From the NCBI GenBank assembly GCA_025450375.1, contig JANWHO010000071.1:1-8869 (forward strand): a DNA stretch of 8,869 bases, in the 5' to 3' direction. The notes beneath the pieces are model-generated. The model had not been told where the DNA came from. It saw nothing but the letters and a program-made list of their open reading frames with translations, and made no database searches. This stretch comes from Chloroflexota bacterium. GTDB lineage: Bacteria; Chloroflexota; UBA5177; JANWHV01. A program made the position numbers and the translations under genes. Of the stretch, positions 1 to 5,910 are shown piece after piece. Position 1 is the stretch's first letter. Every line of letters starts with the position of its first letter.

Positions 1-667
1 CGGCTCCGACGTGGTCCGCCTCATGCTGCATCCGCTCCATGGCCAACTCGCGCGCGTCATAGAGTGCCTGGGTAAAGTTCGGCATCTCCACGTTCCGCCC
101 GACCTGCTGAAACCACTGGCCGAACGATTGGTGGGCCACATGATAGACGCAGGTGCCATACACCAAAGAGATCGGCATATAGCCGGCCCGGAGCAGGGTC
201 CAGAAATCCTGGCCCGAGAGATCGGAGGTGAAGGGCTTCCCATTCGGCTGCCGCCGGCTCTGCCCGTCGCGCGATTTTACGGCGGTACCGATCGCCTTGA
301 ACTCGGCCAGGTTGGCGCCCCAGCTATAGCGGCCGACCACCAGGCGGACCCCCACGACTCCGTCGGCTCCCAGGGTATGGGCTTCCTCTTCCATCCGATT
401 CATGGCCAGTTCGCGGGCGTGATACATGGCCTGGGTCAGGACATCCATCTCCATATTCTGACGCAGCCGCGCCACCTGGAGGCCAATATGGTAGATGCTG
501 GTGCCGACCACCAGACCCAGCGGATCGAATCCCGCTTCCTTGACCAGCAGGAACTCGCTCACCGTGAGGTCGCTGGTAAAGAGTGCTTTCCGGCCCTCGC
601 CGCCCCGCATTTCGCGCAGCCGTTCAAGGGCATGCTCGGGCAGACCTGCCTCCGGTTCCCTGGCCAT
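1..667 (-). CDS. Tandem YbjQ-like (heavy-metal-binding domain family) protein, 3' end outside window
   Basis: Reading the minus strand from ATG at 667 gives 222 codons with no stop before the window edge, so the C-terminus is missing. The start follows a strong Shine-Dalgarno (GGGAGGAG, plus-strand 673-680) with 5-base spacing. The protein holds two copies of one domain. Copy 1 (about residues 27-131) begins LFTSDLTVSEF, contains a GLVVGTSIYH strand, then the helix AMYHARELAMNRMEEEA and GADGVVGVRLVVGRY. Copy 2 (from about 143) begins PFTSDLSGQDF, with SLVYGTCVYH, ALYDARELAMERMQHEA and the start of the GA-D-x-V-V-G segment. The ARELAxxRMxxEAxxxGAdgVVGVR pattern is typical of YbjQ/UPF0145 proteins, normally single domains of about 100 residues that form oligomers. 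There is no signal peptide or membrane segment, so it is probably cytoplasmic. Biochemical function is not established for the family; metal binding is only a family label. It is transcribed divergently from the FAD oxidoreductase. Family call fairly sure, role unknown. Confidence 0.8.
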   Translation of the reverse strand, partial: MAREPEAGLPEHALERLREMRGGEGRKALFTSDLTVSEFLLVKEAGFDPLGLVVGTSIYHIGLQVARLRQNMEMDVLTQAMYHARELAMNRMEEEAHTLGADGVVGVRLVVGRYSWGANLAEFKAIGTAVKSRDGQSRRQPNGKPFTSDLSGQDFWTLLRAGYMPISLVYGTCVYHVAHQSFGQWFQQVGRNVEMPNFTQALYDARELAMERMQHEADHVGA

Positions 668-681
668 GGTGTCTCCTCCCT

Positions 682-691
682 ATCGGCCGAT
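682..691. promoter_or_regulatory. 10-bp perfect palindrome upstream of the YbjQ-like gene
   Basis: ATCGGCCGAT is self-complementary and lies directly upstream of the minus-strand Shine-Dalgarno (673-680). Its place in the 5' leader of the YbjQ-like gene would suit an operator or leader hairpin. Short palindromes are frequent in GC-rich DNA, so this may be chance. No convincing -35/-10 pair was recognised in the divergent region. Confidence 0.2.
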
Positions 692-767
692 GGCCCGACT
701 GGCCACCGATTCGCCACGGTTCAAGGTACCGCGAATCCCGGCTCGGCATAGCAACTCTGATCCGTCG

Positions 768-883
768 TAAGGGGCGGGTCTCCAGGCCCGCTCGTTTCAG
801 CCACGGATCGTCACCAGGGTAGCGCCATAGCCGCTGTCGAATGGGCGTCCGCGCCCAGCGGGCCTCGAGACCCGCGCTCCTAC
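768..883. repeat. Paired-hairpin intergenic repeat element, copy A (REPIN/MITE-like)
   Basis: Two inverted arms enclose an unrelated interior. The left arm core (774-791) is GCGGGTCTCCAGGCCCGC; the right arm core (858-875) is GCGGGCCTCGAGACCCGC, its reverse complement with one change in the loop. Each arm alone can fold into a hairpin with a 7-bp stem (one G-T wobble on one strand) and a 4-base loop (TCCA or TCGA). Outside the cores the arms still match imperfectly, out to a shared TCGTA on both ends. The same arms recur at 4648-4769, while the interiors do not match. The element sits between divergent genes, so it may also influence their transcripts. It encodes nothing evident. Confidence 0.7.
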
Positions 884-973
884 GATACCATACGCTCGAC
901 CGCGCATCGCGCCTGGTACCATGGCGGTGCGCGCATCCATGCCGTGCAGCAGGGACGCATGGAGCCGTCCAGA

Positions 974-978
974 GGGAG
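974..978 (+). promoter_or_regulatory. Ribosome binding site fixing the start of the FAD oxidoreductase
   Basis: GGGAG lies 7 bases before ATG 986. The open frame extends back to a GTG at 944, but that codon has no comparable upstream purine tract, so 986 is preferred. Confidence 0.6.
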
Positions 979-985
979 ATCAGTG

Positions 986-2245
986 ATGGCCACTATGGTT
1001 CGCGATCGGCCCGGATCCGGCTTTGCCCAACCGGGCGCGCGGGCCGATCCGTCGCCCAGCCCCTATCGTACCGATCCTCCGCCGACCGCCGAATTGGTGA
1101 TTATCGGCGGAGGGATCGTCGGCGCGGCCACCGCCTTTCACGCCGCCAGGGCCGGTGTACGCCCGGTGATCATCGAGCGACGCCCCGCCCTCTGTTCGCT
1201 GACCACCGCCGTGGCCACCGGCGGCTACCGCCTGCAATTCGACAACCCGCTCGAACTTGCCCTGGTGCGCCAGACCATGGATCTGCTGGAGAACTTCGAG
1301 GAGGTCACCGGTCAGCGTATCTACAACCCCCACCTTTCCCCTCGCGGCTATCTGTGGCTCACCACCAACGGGCAGACCGCCGCCCGGCAGCGCGCCCTGG
1401 TGACCCGCCAGCACGGCTGGGGCCAAACCGACATCGAGATTCTCGACCATAACGAAGCGCGCTACCGCTTCCCCTTCCTGAGCGAGTCGGTCCTGCAAGC
1501 CCGCTTCCGCCAGGGGGATGGATTTCTCAAGCCCCGCGAGGTGGCCATGGGTCTAATTACCAGTTCGCGGGCGCCGGTAGCCGTGGACTGCGGAGTGCTC
1601 GGCTTCCAGACGCACGCGGGGCGTCTGGTAGGGGTGGAGACCTCCCGTGGCCCGATCAGCACCTCCCACGCGGTGATCGCCTGCGGCCCTCTCTCCGGCC
1701 TCCTGGCCGCCGCCGCCGGCCTCACCCTCCCGATCTCCACGGTCAGGCGCCAGAAGGTCATTCTTCCCGACGCGCGGCTGGTCCCGCCGGAAGCCCCCAT
1801 GGTGATCGACGAGGACACGGGCGTCCATTGGCGGCCCGCCATGAACGGCGCCTTTCTCTTGTTTAGCGACCCCAGCACGCCGCCCAGTCCGCCAACCGAG
1901 CAGGTGCCTACCGACGAGGCGATGGCCTTCCAGCTGCTTCACCCCGACAGCCCTCTGGCCCTGGCTCGCCTGGCCCCTTTCTGGCGCCAACTATGGGAGC
2001 ACAACACGGCGCCGTGGTGCGTGCAAGCTGGCCAATACACCATGACCCCGGACCACCTGCCCCTGATCGGCCCCACCGTCATTGAGGGCCTATGGATCAA
2101 CACCGGCTACAACGGGCACGGGGTGATGCTCAGCCCGGCCGCCGCCAGGGTGTTGGTTGATGCCCTCACTGGAGTCCTCGCGCCGGCGGACAACCCCTTC
2201 CGCCTCGATCGGGTCTTTATCGATCGGGAGCATGCCTCGCTCTGA
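986..2245 (+). CDS. FAD-dependent oxidoreductase, DAO superfamily (sarcosine oxidase beta-subunit type)
   Basis: A 419-residue flavoenzyme that should oxidise a C-N bond of an amino acid or related amine, reducing FAD. Residues 1-36 are a Pro/Arg-rich leader. A Rossmann FAD-binding fold follows: VIIGGGIVGAATAFHAARAG with G41-x-G43-x-x-G46, and E64 at the end of beta-2 to hold the ADP ribose. Next is TTAVATGGYRLQF, the position of the SSGxSGRxxGG-type loop of SoxB-like proteins. The C-terminal FAD closure shows TPDHLPLIG (354-362) and TGYNGHGVMLSPAAARVLV (from 373), close to the TxDxxPxIG and TGxxGHGxxxSP motifs of sarcosine oxidase beta and D-amino-acid dehydrogenase relatives. Length is usual for the family. 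No signal peptide or membrane helix is seen. The Xaa-Pro peptidase lies 107 bases downstream in the same direction, which hints at peptide-derived imino or N-methyl amino acids as substrate. Superfamily certain; substrate and electron acceptor are not readable. Confidence 0.9.
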   Translation: MATMVRDRPGSGFAQPGARADPSPSPYRTDPPPTAELVIIGGGIVGAATAFHAARAGVRPVIIERRPALCSLTTAVATGGYRLQFDNPLELALVRQTMDLLENFEEVTGQRIYNPHLSPRGYLWLTTNGQTAARQRALVTRQHGWGQTDIEILDHNEARYRFPFLSESVLQARFRQGDGFLKPREVAMGLITSSRAPVAVDCGVLGFQTHAGRLVGVETSRGPISTSHAVIACGPLSGLLAAAAGLTLPISTVRRQKVILPDARLVPPEAPMVIDEDTGVHWRPAMNGAFLLFSDPSTPPSPPTEQVPTDEAMAFQLLHPDSPLALARLAPFWRQLWEHNTAPWCVQAGQYTMTPDHLPLIGPTVIEGLWINTGYNGHGVMLSPAAARVLVDALTGVLAPADNPFRLDRVFIDREHASL

Positions 2246-2339
2246 ACGCAGACACGAAGATCCACCTTGATGCCGGCCACGATGTACCATGGAGATTACA
2301 TGCTCGCTCCTTGCGAGTTAGATGCGTGGACGATGAAAT

Positions 2340-2343
2340 GGAG
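2340..2343 (+). promoter_or_regulatory. Ribosome binding site deciding the peptidase start
   Basis: GGAG sits 9 bases before ATG 2353. The frame is open back to a TTG at 2311, but the extra residues (MRVRCVDDEMEWWT) do not resemble the start of M24 proteins. The segment beginning at 2353 leads straight into the YPRVAAMRQAL helix expected at the N-terminus. Confidence 0.45.
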
Positions 2344-2352
2344 TGGTGGACG

Positions 2353-3480
2353 ATGGCAACGGCAACCAAGAGTGTTGGCTATCCGCGCGTGGCGGCCATG
2401 CGGCAGGCCCTGGCATCTCACGGCATTGACCTACTGGTCCTGGCCCCAACCAATAACCTGCGCTACGCCCTCGGCGGCTTTTGTCCACCTGGCGATGAAC
2501 GCTTCTGCGCGCTTCTGATCACCCGCGCCGGCGCCGCCCTGGTGATCCCTGAACTGAATCTGCAGCAGGCGCGGGAGCACACCGAGGGGCTGGCCTTCTT
2601 CTCCTACGCCGATGCCGATGGTCCGCGTACGGCCCTGAATCAGGGGCTGCGCGCGGTCGTGGCGGCCTCCGCCCGCGTGATCGCGGTGGACGAGGAAATG
2701 TATGCTGAGCATCTCCTTGTGTTGCAAGAGGCATGTCCGGGCGCCGACTTCCGCCTGGCCGGCGAGGTGGTGGCTCCGATCCGCTCGCGGAAGGACGCCT
2801 CTGAGATCGCCATCCTGCAAGAGGCCGCCGCGACCGCCGATGCCGGGGTGCGAGCGGTGTTCGCCGCCTGCCGACCAGGGATAACCGAACTGGAGTTGGT
2901 GGAAATCGCCGACGCGGCCATGCGCGCGGCCGGCGCCGATGGCCTCGCTTTCGGCAGCGTGGCGGTTGGGCCGCATACCGCCCTTTCCCATCATGCGTCT
3001 GGGCGGACCGCTCTCCAGGCTGGAGAGGTGGTGTGTGTCGATATTGGCAGCAAGCTCAAGGGGTATTGTTCCGATATTACCCGCATGGGCGTCGTAGGGG
3101 GCGCCGCCCCTGATCCTGAGTTTGACCGGATCCAGGCGCTGGTCGAGGACGCGGTTCGGGTTGCCATTACCGCCGCGCGTCCCGGCGCCCTGGCCCGCCA
3201 GGTTGACGAGGCCGCCCGCGGCGTGATTAGCGCCGCCGGCTACGGCGAGTATTTCGTGCATCGCACCGGGCACGGGCTCGGTCTTTCGGTCCACGAGGCG
3301 CCCTATATCACCGGAACCAGCGACTTGGTGCTGGAAGAGGGCATGGTGTTCAGCATCGAGCCTGGGGTTTACCTGCCGGGCCGTTTTGGTTGCCGGTGGG
3401 AGGAGATTGTTTATCTCGATGCCGATGGGGCGCGGGTCTTTAGCGCCTTGCCTCGGGTAGTACATACCAGCGGTGCATGA
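2353..3480 (+). CDS. M24 family metallopeptidase (Xaa-Pro aminopeptidase / Xaa-Pro dipeptidase)
   Basis: A 375-residue cytoplasmic peptidase expected to cleave the bond before proline in peptides or Xaa-Pro dipeptides. Residues about 8-140 form the creatinase-type N-terminal domain (YPRVAAMRQAL, LLVLAPTNNLRYALGGF). Residues about 150-370 form the pita-bread catalytic domain. All five dinuclear metal ligands of the family are present: D230 (CVDIGSKLKGY), D241 (CSDITR), H307 (RTGHGLGLSVHE), E336 (FSIEPGVYLPG) and E350 (GCRWEEIVYL, in place of the usual VRIED). H314 of the VHE motif is also kept. Creatinases share this fold but lack the metal site, so creatine hydrolysis is unlikely. Length matches PepQ/YpdF-type enzymes rather than the longer AMPP with its extended N-domain. 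It lies between the FAD oxidoreductase and the antiporter on the same strand, probably in one transcript. Aminopeptidase versus dipeptidase activity cannot be told from sequence. Confidence 0.92.
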   Translation: MATATKSVGYPRVAAMRQALASHGIDLLVLAPTNNLRYALGGFCPPGDERFCALLITRAGAALVIPELNLQQAREHTEGLAFFSYADADGPRTALNQGLRAVVAASARVIAVDEEMYAEHLLVLQEACPGADFRLAGEVVAPIRSRKDASEIAILQEAAATADAGVRAVFAACRPGITELELVEIADAAMRAAGADGLAFGSVAVGPHTALSHHASGRTALQAGEVVCVDIGSKLKGYCSDITRMGVVGGAAPDPEFDRIQALVEDAVRVAITAARPGALARQVDEAARGVISAAGYGEYFVHRTGHGLGLSVHEAPYITGTSDLVLEEGMVFSIEPGVYLPGRFGCRWEEIVYLDADGARVFSALPRVVHTSGA

Positions 3481-3549
3481 CCACAACGTGATGAGAGACA
3501 GGCCATAGTCGAGTTGGCGGTCAACCACCGGCGGGTGGGAATCGGGGGC

Positions 3550-3555
3550 GAGGTG
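3550..3555 (+). promoter_or_regulatory. Ribosome binding site of the antiporter-like gene
   Basis: GAGGTG ends 5 bases before ATG 3561, supporting that start. The rest of the 80-base gap after the peptidase shows no terminator, which is compatible with read-through. Confidence 0.5.
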
Positions 3556-3560
3556 CGTCC

Positions 3561-4583
3561 ATGACCCTGGGAGACGGAGCCTGGCTCTGCGCCTTCCTCG
3601 CGAGCCTGGCCGCCGTGTTGGCGGCCAGCGACCGTCTGGTGCGGGCGGTGGAGGCGGCGGGCGACCACTTTGCCTGGCCGCCCGCTCTGGTTGGCCTCGT
3701 TGCGGCGGCGGGCGCCGACGGGCCCGAGGTAACCGCCGCGATCATCTCTCTGATCAAGGGCCAGCACGCGGTGAGCCTGGGAGTGATCCTGGGCTCCAAT
3801 CTGTTCAATCTGGCGGCCTTGCTTGGTCTGCCGATCCTCCTGGTGGGTTTCGTGGGCGCGCGCCGTCGCGGGGCGGCCTTGAATGGTACGACCCTGATCG
3901 TAGTCACGCTCCTGGCGACCCTTCTGGTAGCCGGAAAGCTGCCGGTCCTCCTGGCGGATGGCCTGGTGGCCGCGGTGCTGGCGGCCTATGCCTCGGCGCT
4001 GCTCTACGGGAGCACGGGAACCGCCGCCAGACTGGGCAGCACTGCCGGCGGCTCGTCCGTGGAGCCAGATGACGGTGAGGCGGAGGAGCAGCGCCTGCGA
4101 GCCCGCGAGGAGGACGCGGCCCAGGGTTTCCCGCCCGGGAGACGGCTCCTGCTGGTGGGGCTGCTGGCCACCGCCGTGGTGATCGGCGGCTGTACGGTGC
4201 TCGTGAACGCCACCCTCGAATTGGCGCCGGTCGTGCATCTGCCGCACGCCTGGACCGGAACCTTCGGCCTGGCGATCTTGACCAGCCTCCCGAATGTGTG
4301 GGTGGCCCTGGCCCTGGCCCGTCGGGGACGGGGCGCCGTACTGGTCAGCGCCGTGTGTAACAGTAACACGATCAACCTGACCTTCGGGATTTGTATCCCC
4401 GCGCTCTTCACCACCATGGCGCCATCGGCCACCGTCCTCCATCTCGACTTACCGGTGCTGCTGCTGCTCAGCGTCCTCGCGGTCGTCCTGATCTGGCGGA
4501 ATCATGGTCTTGGGCGGCGCGCGGCGGCGAGCCTGGTGGTGATCTACCTGGCCTTCGCGGTGATCCGTACTTTGATCGGGTGA
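3561..4583 (+). CDS. Ca2+/cation antiporter (CaCA) superfamily membrane protein, divergent alpha repeats
   Basis: A 340-residue protein with about ten hydrophobic segments in two halves, split by a hydrophilic, acidic loop (about 158-193, VEPDDGEAEEQRLRAREED). This is the inverted-repeat plan of Na+/Ca2+ exchangers (PF01699). Alpha-1 (about 45-90) reads VAAAGADGPEVTAAIISL and then LGSNLFNLAALLGLP, keeping E56 and G78-S79-N80. Alpha-2 (about 235-285) reads LAILTSLPNVWVALALARRG and then CNSNTINLTFGI. Here the family's GTSLPE is TSLPN (N245 for Glu) and GSN is N267-S268-N269. Alpha-1 also has GAD in place of GTS. A membrane exchanger fold is well supported, but the lost Glu means ion choice, stoichiometry or even transport activity may differ from classical Ca2+ exchangers. 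It is the last gene of the first plus-strand group. No obvious link to the two upstream enzymes. Confidence 0.85.
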   Translation: MTLGDGAWLCAFLASLAAVLAASDRLVRAVEAAGDHFAWPPALVGLVAAAGADGPEVTAAIISLIKGQHAVSLGVILGSNLFNLAALLGLPILLVGFVGARRRGAALNGTTLIVVTLLATLLVAGKLPVLLADGLVAAVLAAYASALLYGSTGTAARLGSTAGGSSVEPDDGEAEEQRLRAREEDAAQGFPPGRRLLLVGLLATAVVIGGCTVLVNATLELAPVVHLPHAWTGTFGLAILTSLPNVWVALALARRGRGAVLVSAVCNSNTINLTFGICIPALFTTMAPSATVLHLDLPVLLLLSVLAVVLIWRNHGLGRRAAASLVVIYLAFAVIRTLIG

Positions 4584-4647
4584 CGACTCCGAACTGGAGG
4601 CCACGTCCATGCGGGCAGAATACACGCGGGTGGGATAGGGCAGGATA

Positions 4648-4769
4648 TAGGGGCGCGGGTCTCCAGGCCCGCCGTGTCTGGCCGCCTGCCTCCGAGTGAG
4701 CGGCGAGCACTTGTACCCTATATGGCGATTCCTGGCCGCACCCAGCGGACCTGGAGACCCGCGCCCCTA
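4648..4769. repeat. Paired-hairpin intergenic repeat element, copy B (REPIN/MITE-like)
   Basis: The 25-base arms at 4648-4672 and 4745-4769 are inverted copies with a single mismatch. The left core (4655-4672) is GCGGGTCTCCAGGCCCGC, identical to the left core of copy A at 774-791. The right core (4745-4762) is GCGGACCTGGAGACCCGC. Both outer ends read TAGGGGCGCGGG in the inward direction, so TA borders each side. Each arm can form its own stem with a TCCA loop, and the whole element could also fold as one long stem closing a 72-base interior. The interior has no similarity to that of copy A. Confidence 0.75.
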
Positions 4770-4868
4770 ACTCGCGTGCTCGCGCTCCCAGGAAGGGGCA
4801 GCCCGCCACAAAACCGCGATGTGCCCCGGCATATGGACGGCGCGGTCGCCCGTATCCGCGGCGCGTTA

Positions 4869-4909
4869 CACTACATCCTACCGCCGCGAGATGGGTGCGT
4901 TGTGTAGTG
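4869..4909. promoter_or_regulatory. Short dyad (CACTACA ... TGTAGTG) in the leader of the Gfo/Idh/MocA gene
   Basis: A 7-base perfect inverted repeat with arms at 4869-4875 and 4903-4909, 27 bases apart. The right arm abuts the ribosome binding site (AGAGG, 4912-4916), which lies 7 bases before ATG 4924. These AT-richer arms stand out in the GC-rich leader. They could be an operator or a weak leader hairpin, but 7 bases is short and no known regulator site was recognised. Confidence 0.25.
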
Positions 4910-4923
4910 GGAGAGGCTGATCC

Positions 4924-5907
4924 ATGGCTACGGTTCGGTGGGGAATCTTGAGCACGGCGAATATCGGAGTGAAGAAGGTGCTGCCCGCCATGGCCCGCGG
5001 CGAGTACTGCCAATTGACCGCCCTTGCCTCGCGCGACCTGGGCCGCGCTCGGGTGGTAGCGGCGGGACTGGGGATTCCCAGGGCGTATGGCTCCTATGAG
5101 GAGCTACTGGCCGATCCGGAAATCGATGCCGTCTACAACCCCATGCCCAACCACTTGCACGTGCCGTGGTCAATCAAGGCCCTGGAGGCGGGGAAGCATG
5201 TGCTCTGCGAGAAGCCGCTGGCCCGAACCGCCGCGGAGCTGCAACCTTTGCTCGATGCCGCCGCGCGGTACCCTCATCTCAAGATGATGGAAGCCTTTAT
5301 GTACCGATTGCATCCTCAGTGGCAACTGGCCCGCAAGCTGGTGGCCGAGGGCGACGTGGGAGACCTCCGCACCGTGCATACCGCGTTCTCGTACATGCTT
5401 ATCGATCCGGCGAACGTGCGCAACCAGGCGGACATCGGGGGTGGCGGCCTCCTGGATATTGGCTGCTACGCGGTCTCGGCGGCCCGCTTCCTCTTCGATG
5501 CCGAGCCCCTTCGCGTCTCGGCAAGCGTCGAGTATGATCCGGTGATGCGCGTCGACCGCCTGGCGTCCGCCATCCTTCAGTTCGAGAGGGGTACGGGAAC
5601 CTTTACGATCTCCACCCAGCTTAGCCCCTACCAGCGGGTGAACGCGCTCGGCACCGAGGGGCGGGTGGAAGTCGAGATCCCCTTCAACGCGCCCCCTGAC
5701 CGTCCCTGCATCGTCCACCACCAGCGGGGCGAGTCCATCGAAACCCACACGCTCCCCACGACCGACCAATATACGGTGCAGGGCGATCTGTTCTCGAAGG
5801 CCATCCTGGAAGATACACCGGTTCCCACCCCGCTGAGCGACGCATTGGCCAATATGAAGGTGCTCGACGCGATCGTCGAGAGCGCCAGGACCGGCGCCTG
5901 GGTGTGA
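4924..5907 (+). CDS. Gfo/Idh/MocA family NAD(P)-dependent oxidoreductase
   Basis: A 327-residue soluble dehydrogenase, normal length for the family. The N-terminal Rossmann domain starts at once with VRWGILSTANIGVKKVLPAM (dinucleotide-binding loop around G7-G15). The hallmark EKP triad is E96-K97-P98 (LCEKPLART); the lysine is the usual catalytic or substrate-binding residue. The C-terminal alpha/beta domain shows MEAFMYRLHPQW (from 122) and GGGGLLDIGCYAVSAARFLF with D178 and Y182, a motif shared with dihydrodiol, D-xylose and glucose-fructose oxidoreductase relatives. It most likely oxidises or reduces a hydroxyl/keto group on a sugar or polyol; the precise substrate is not readable. There is no Tat or Sec signal, so it acts in the cytoplasm. 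ATG 4924 has a good Shine-Dalgarno (4912-4916). It is followed after 3 bases by the sensor kinase start, implying one transcript. Confidence 0.92.
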   Translation: MATVRWGILSTANIGVKKVLPAMARGEYCQLTALASRDLGRARVVAAGLGIPRAYGSYEELLADPEIDAVYNPMPNHLHVPWSIKALEAGKHVLCEKPLARTAAELQPLLDAAARYPHLKMMEAFMYRLHPQWQLARKLVAEGDVGDLRTVHTAFSYMLIDPANVRNQADIGGGGLLDIGCYAVSAARFLFDAEPLRVSASVEYDPVMRVDRLASAILQFERGTGTFTISTQLSPYQRVNALGTEGRVEVEIPFNAPPDRPCIVHHQRGESIETHTLPTTDQYTVQGDLFSKAILEDTPVPTPLSDALANMKVLDAIVESARTGAWV

Positions 5908-5910
5908 AGC

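Larger units (their letters stand above)
4584..4923. other. 340-base intergenic region
   Basis: This stretch separates the antiporter gene from the Gfo/Idh/MocA gene. It contains repeat element copy B (4648-4769) and a short dyad next to the downstream ribosome binding site. Reading frames crossing it have no family-like protein sequence or good start signal. No intrinsic terminator with a T tract was found. A promoter for the downstream pair is expected somewhere in 4770-4910, but no confident -35/-10 boxes were recognised. Confidence 0.6.

Noticed and set aside
11..751. Long plus-strand open frame (246 codons) over the first 750 bases
   Set aside because: It is the antisense shadow of the minus-strand YbjQ-like gene, which has a strong ribosome binding site at 673-680, family motifs and an internal domain repeat. 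The plus-strand translation has no recognisable family pattern.
2353..3480. Creatinase, pairing with sarcosine oxidase in creatine breakdown
   Set aside because: Creatinases have lost the dinuclear metal site, while this protein keeps D230, D241, H307, E336 and E350, so it should be a metallopeptidase.
2431..3528. 365-codon minus-strand open frame over the peptidase
   Set aside because: It is antisense to an M24 peptidase with all metal ligands intact. Long antisense frames are expected in GC-rich coding DNA, and its product is low-complexity Gly/Arg/His-rich.
3411..4442. 343-codon minus-strand open frame over the antiporter
   Set aside because: The Gln/Gly/Arg/His-rich product is typical of the reverse strand of a hydrophobic membrane protein gene, and there is no start signal or family motif.
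4673..4744. Coding capacity inside repeat copy B
   Set aside because: Frames crossing it start without ribosome binding sites and run through the inverted arms; the peptide resembles no family.
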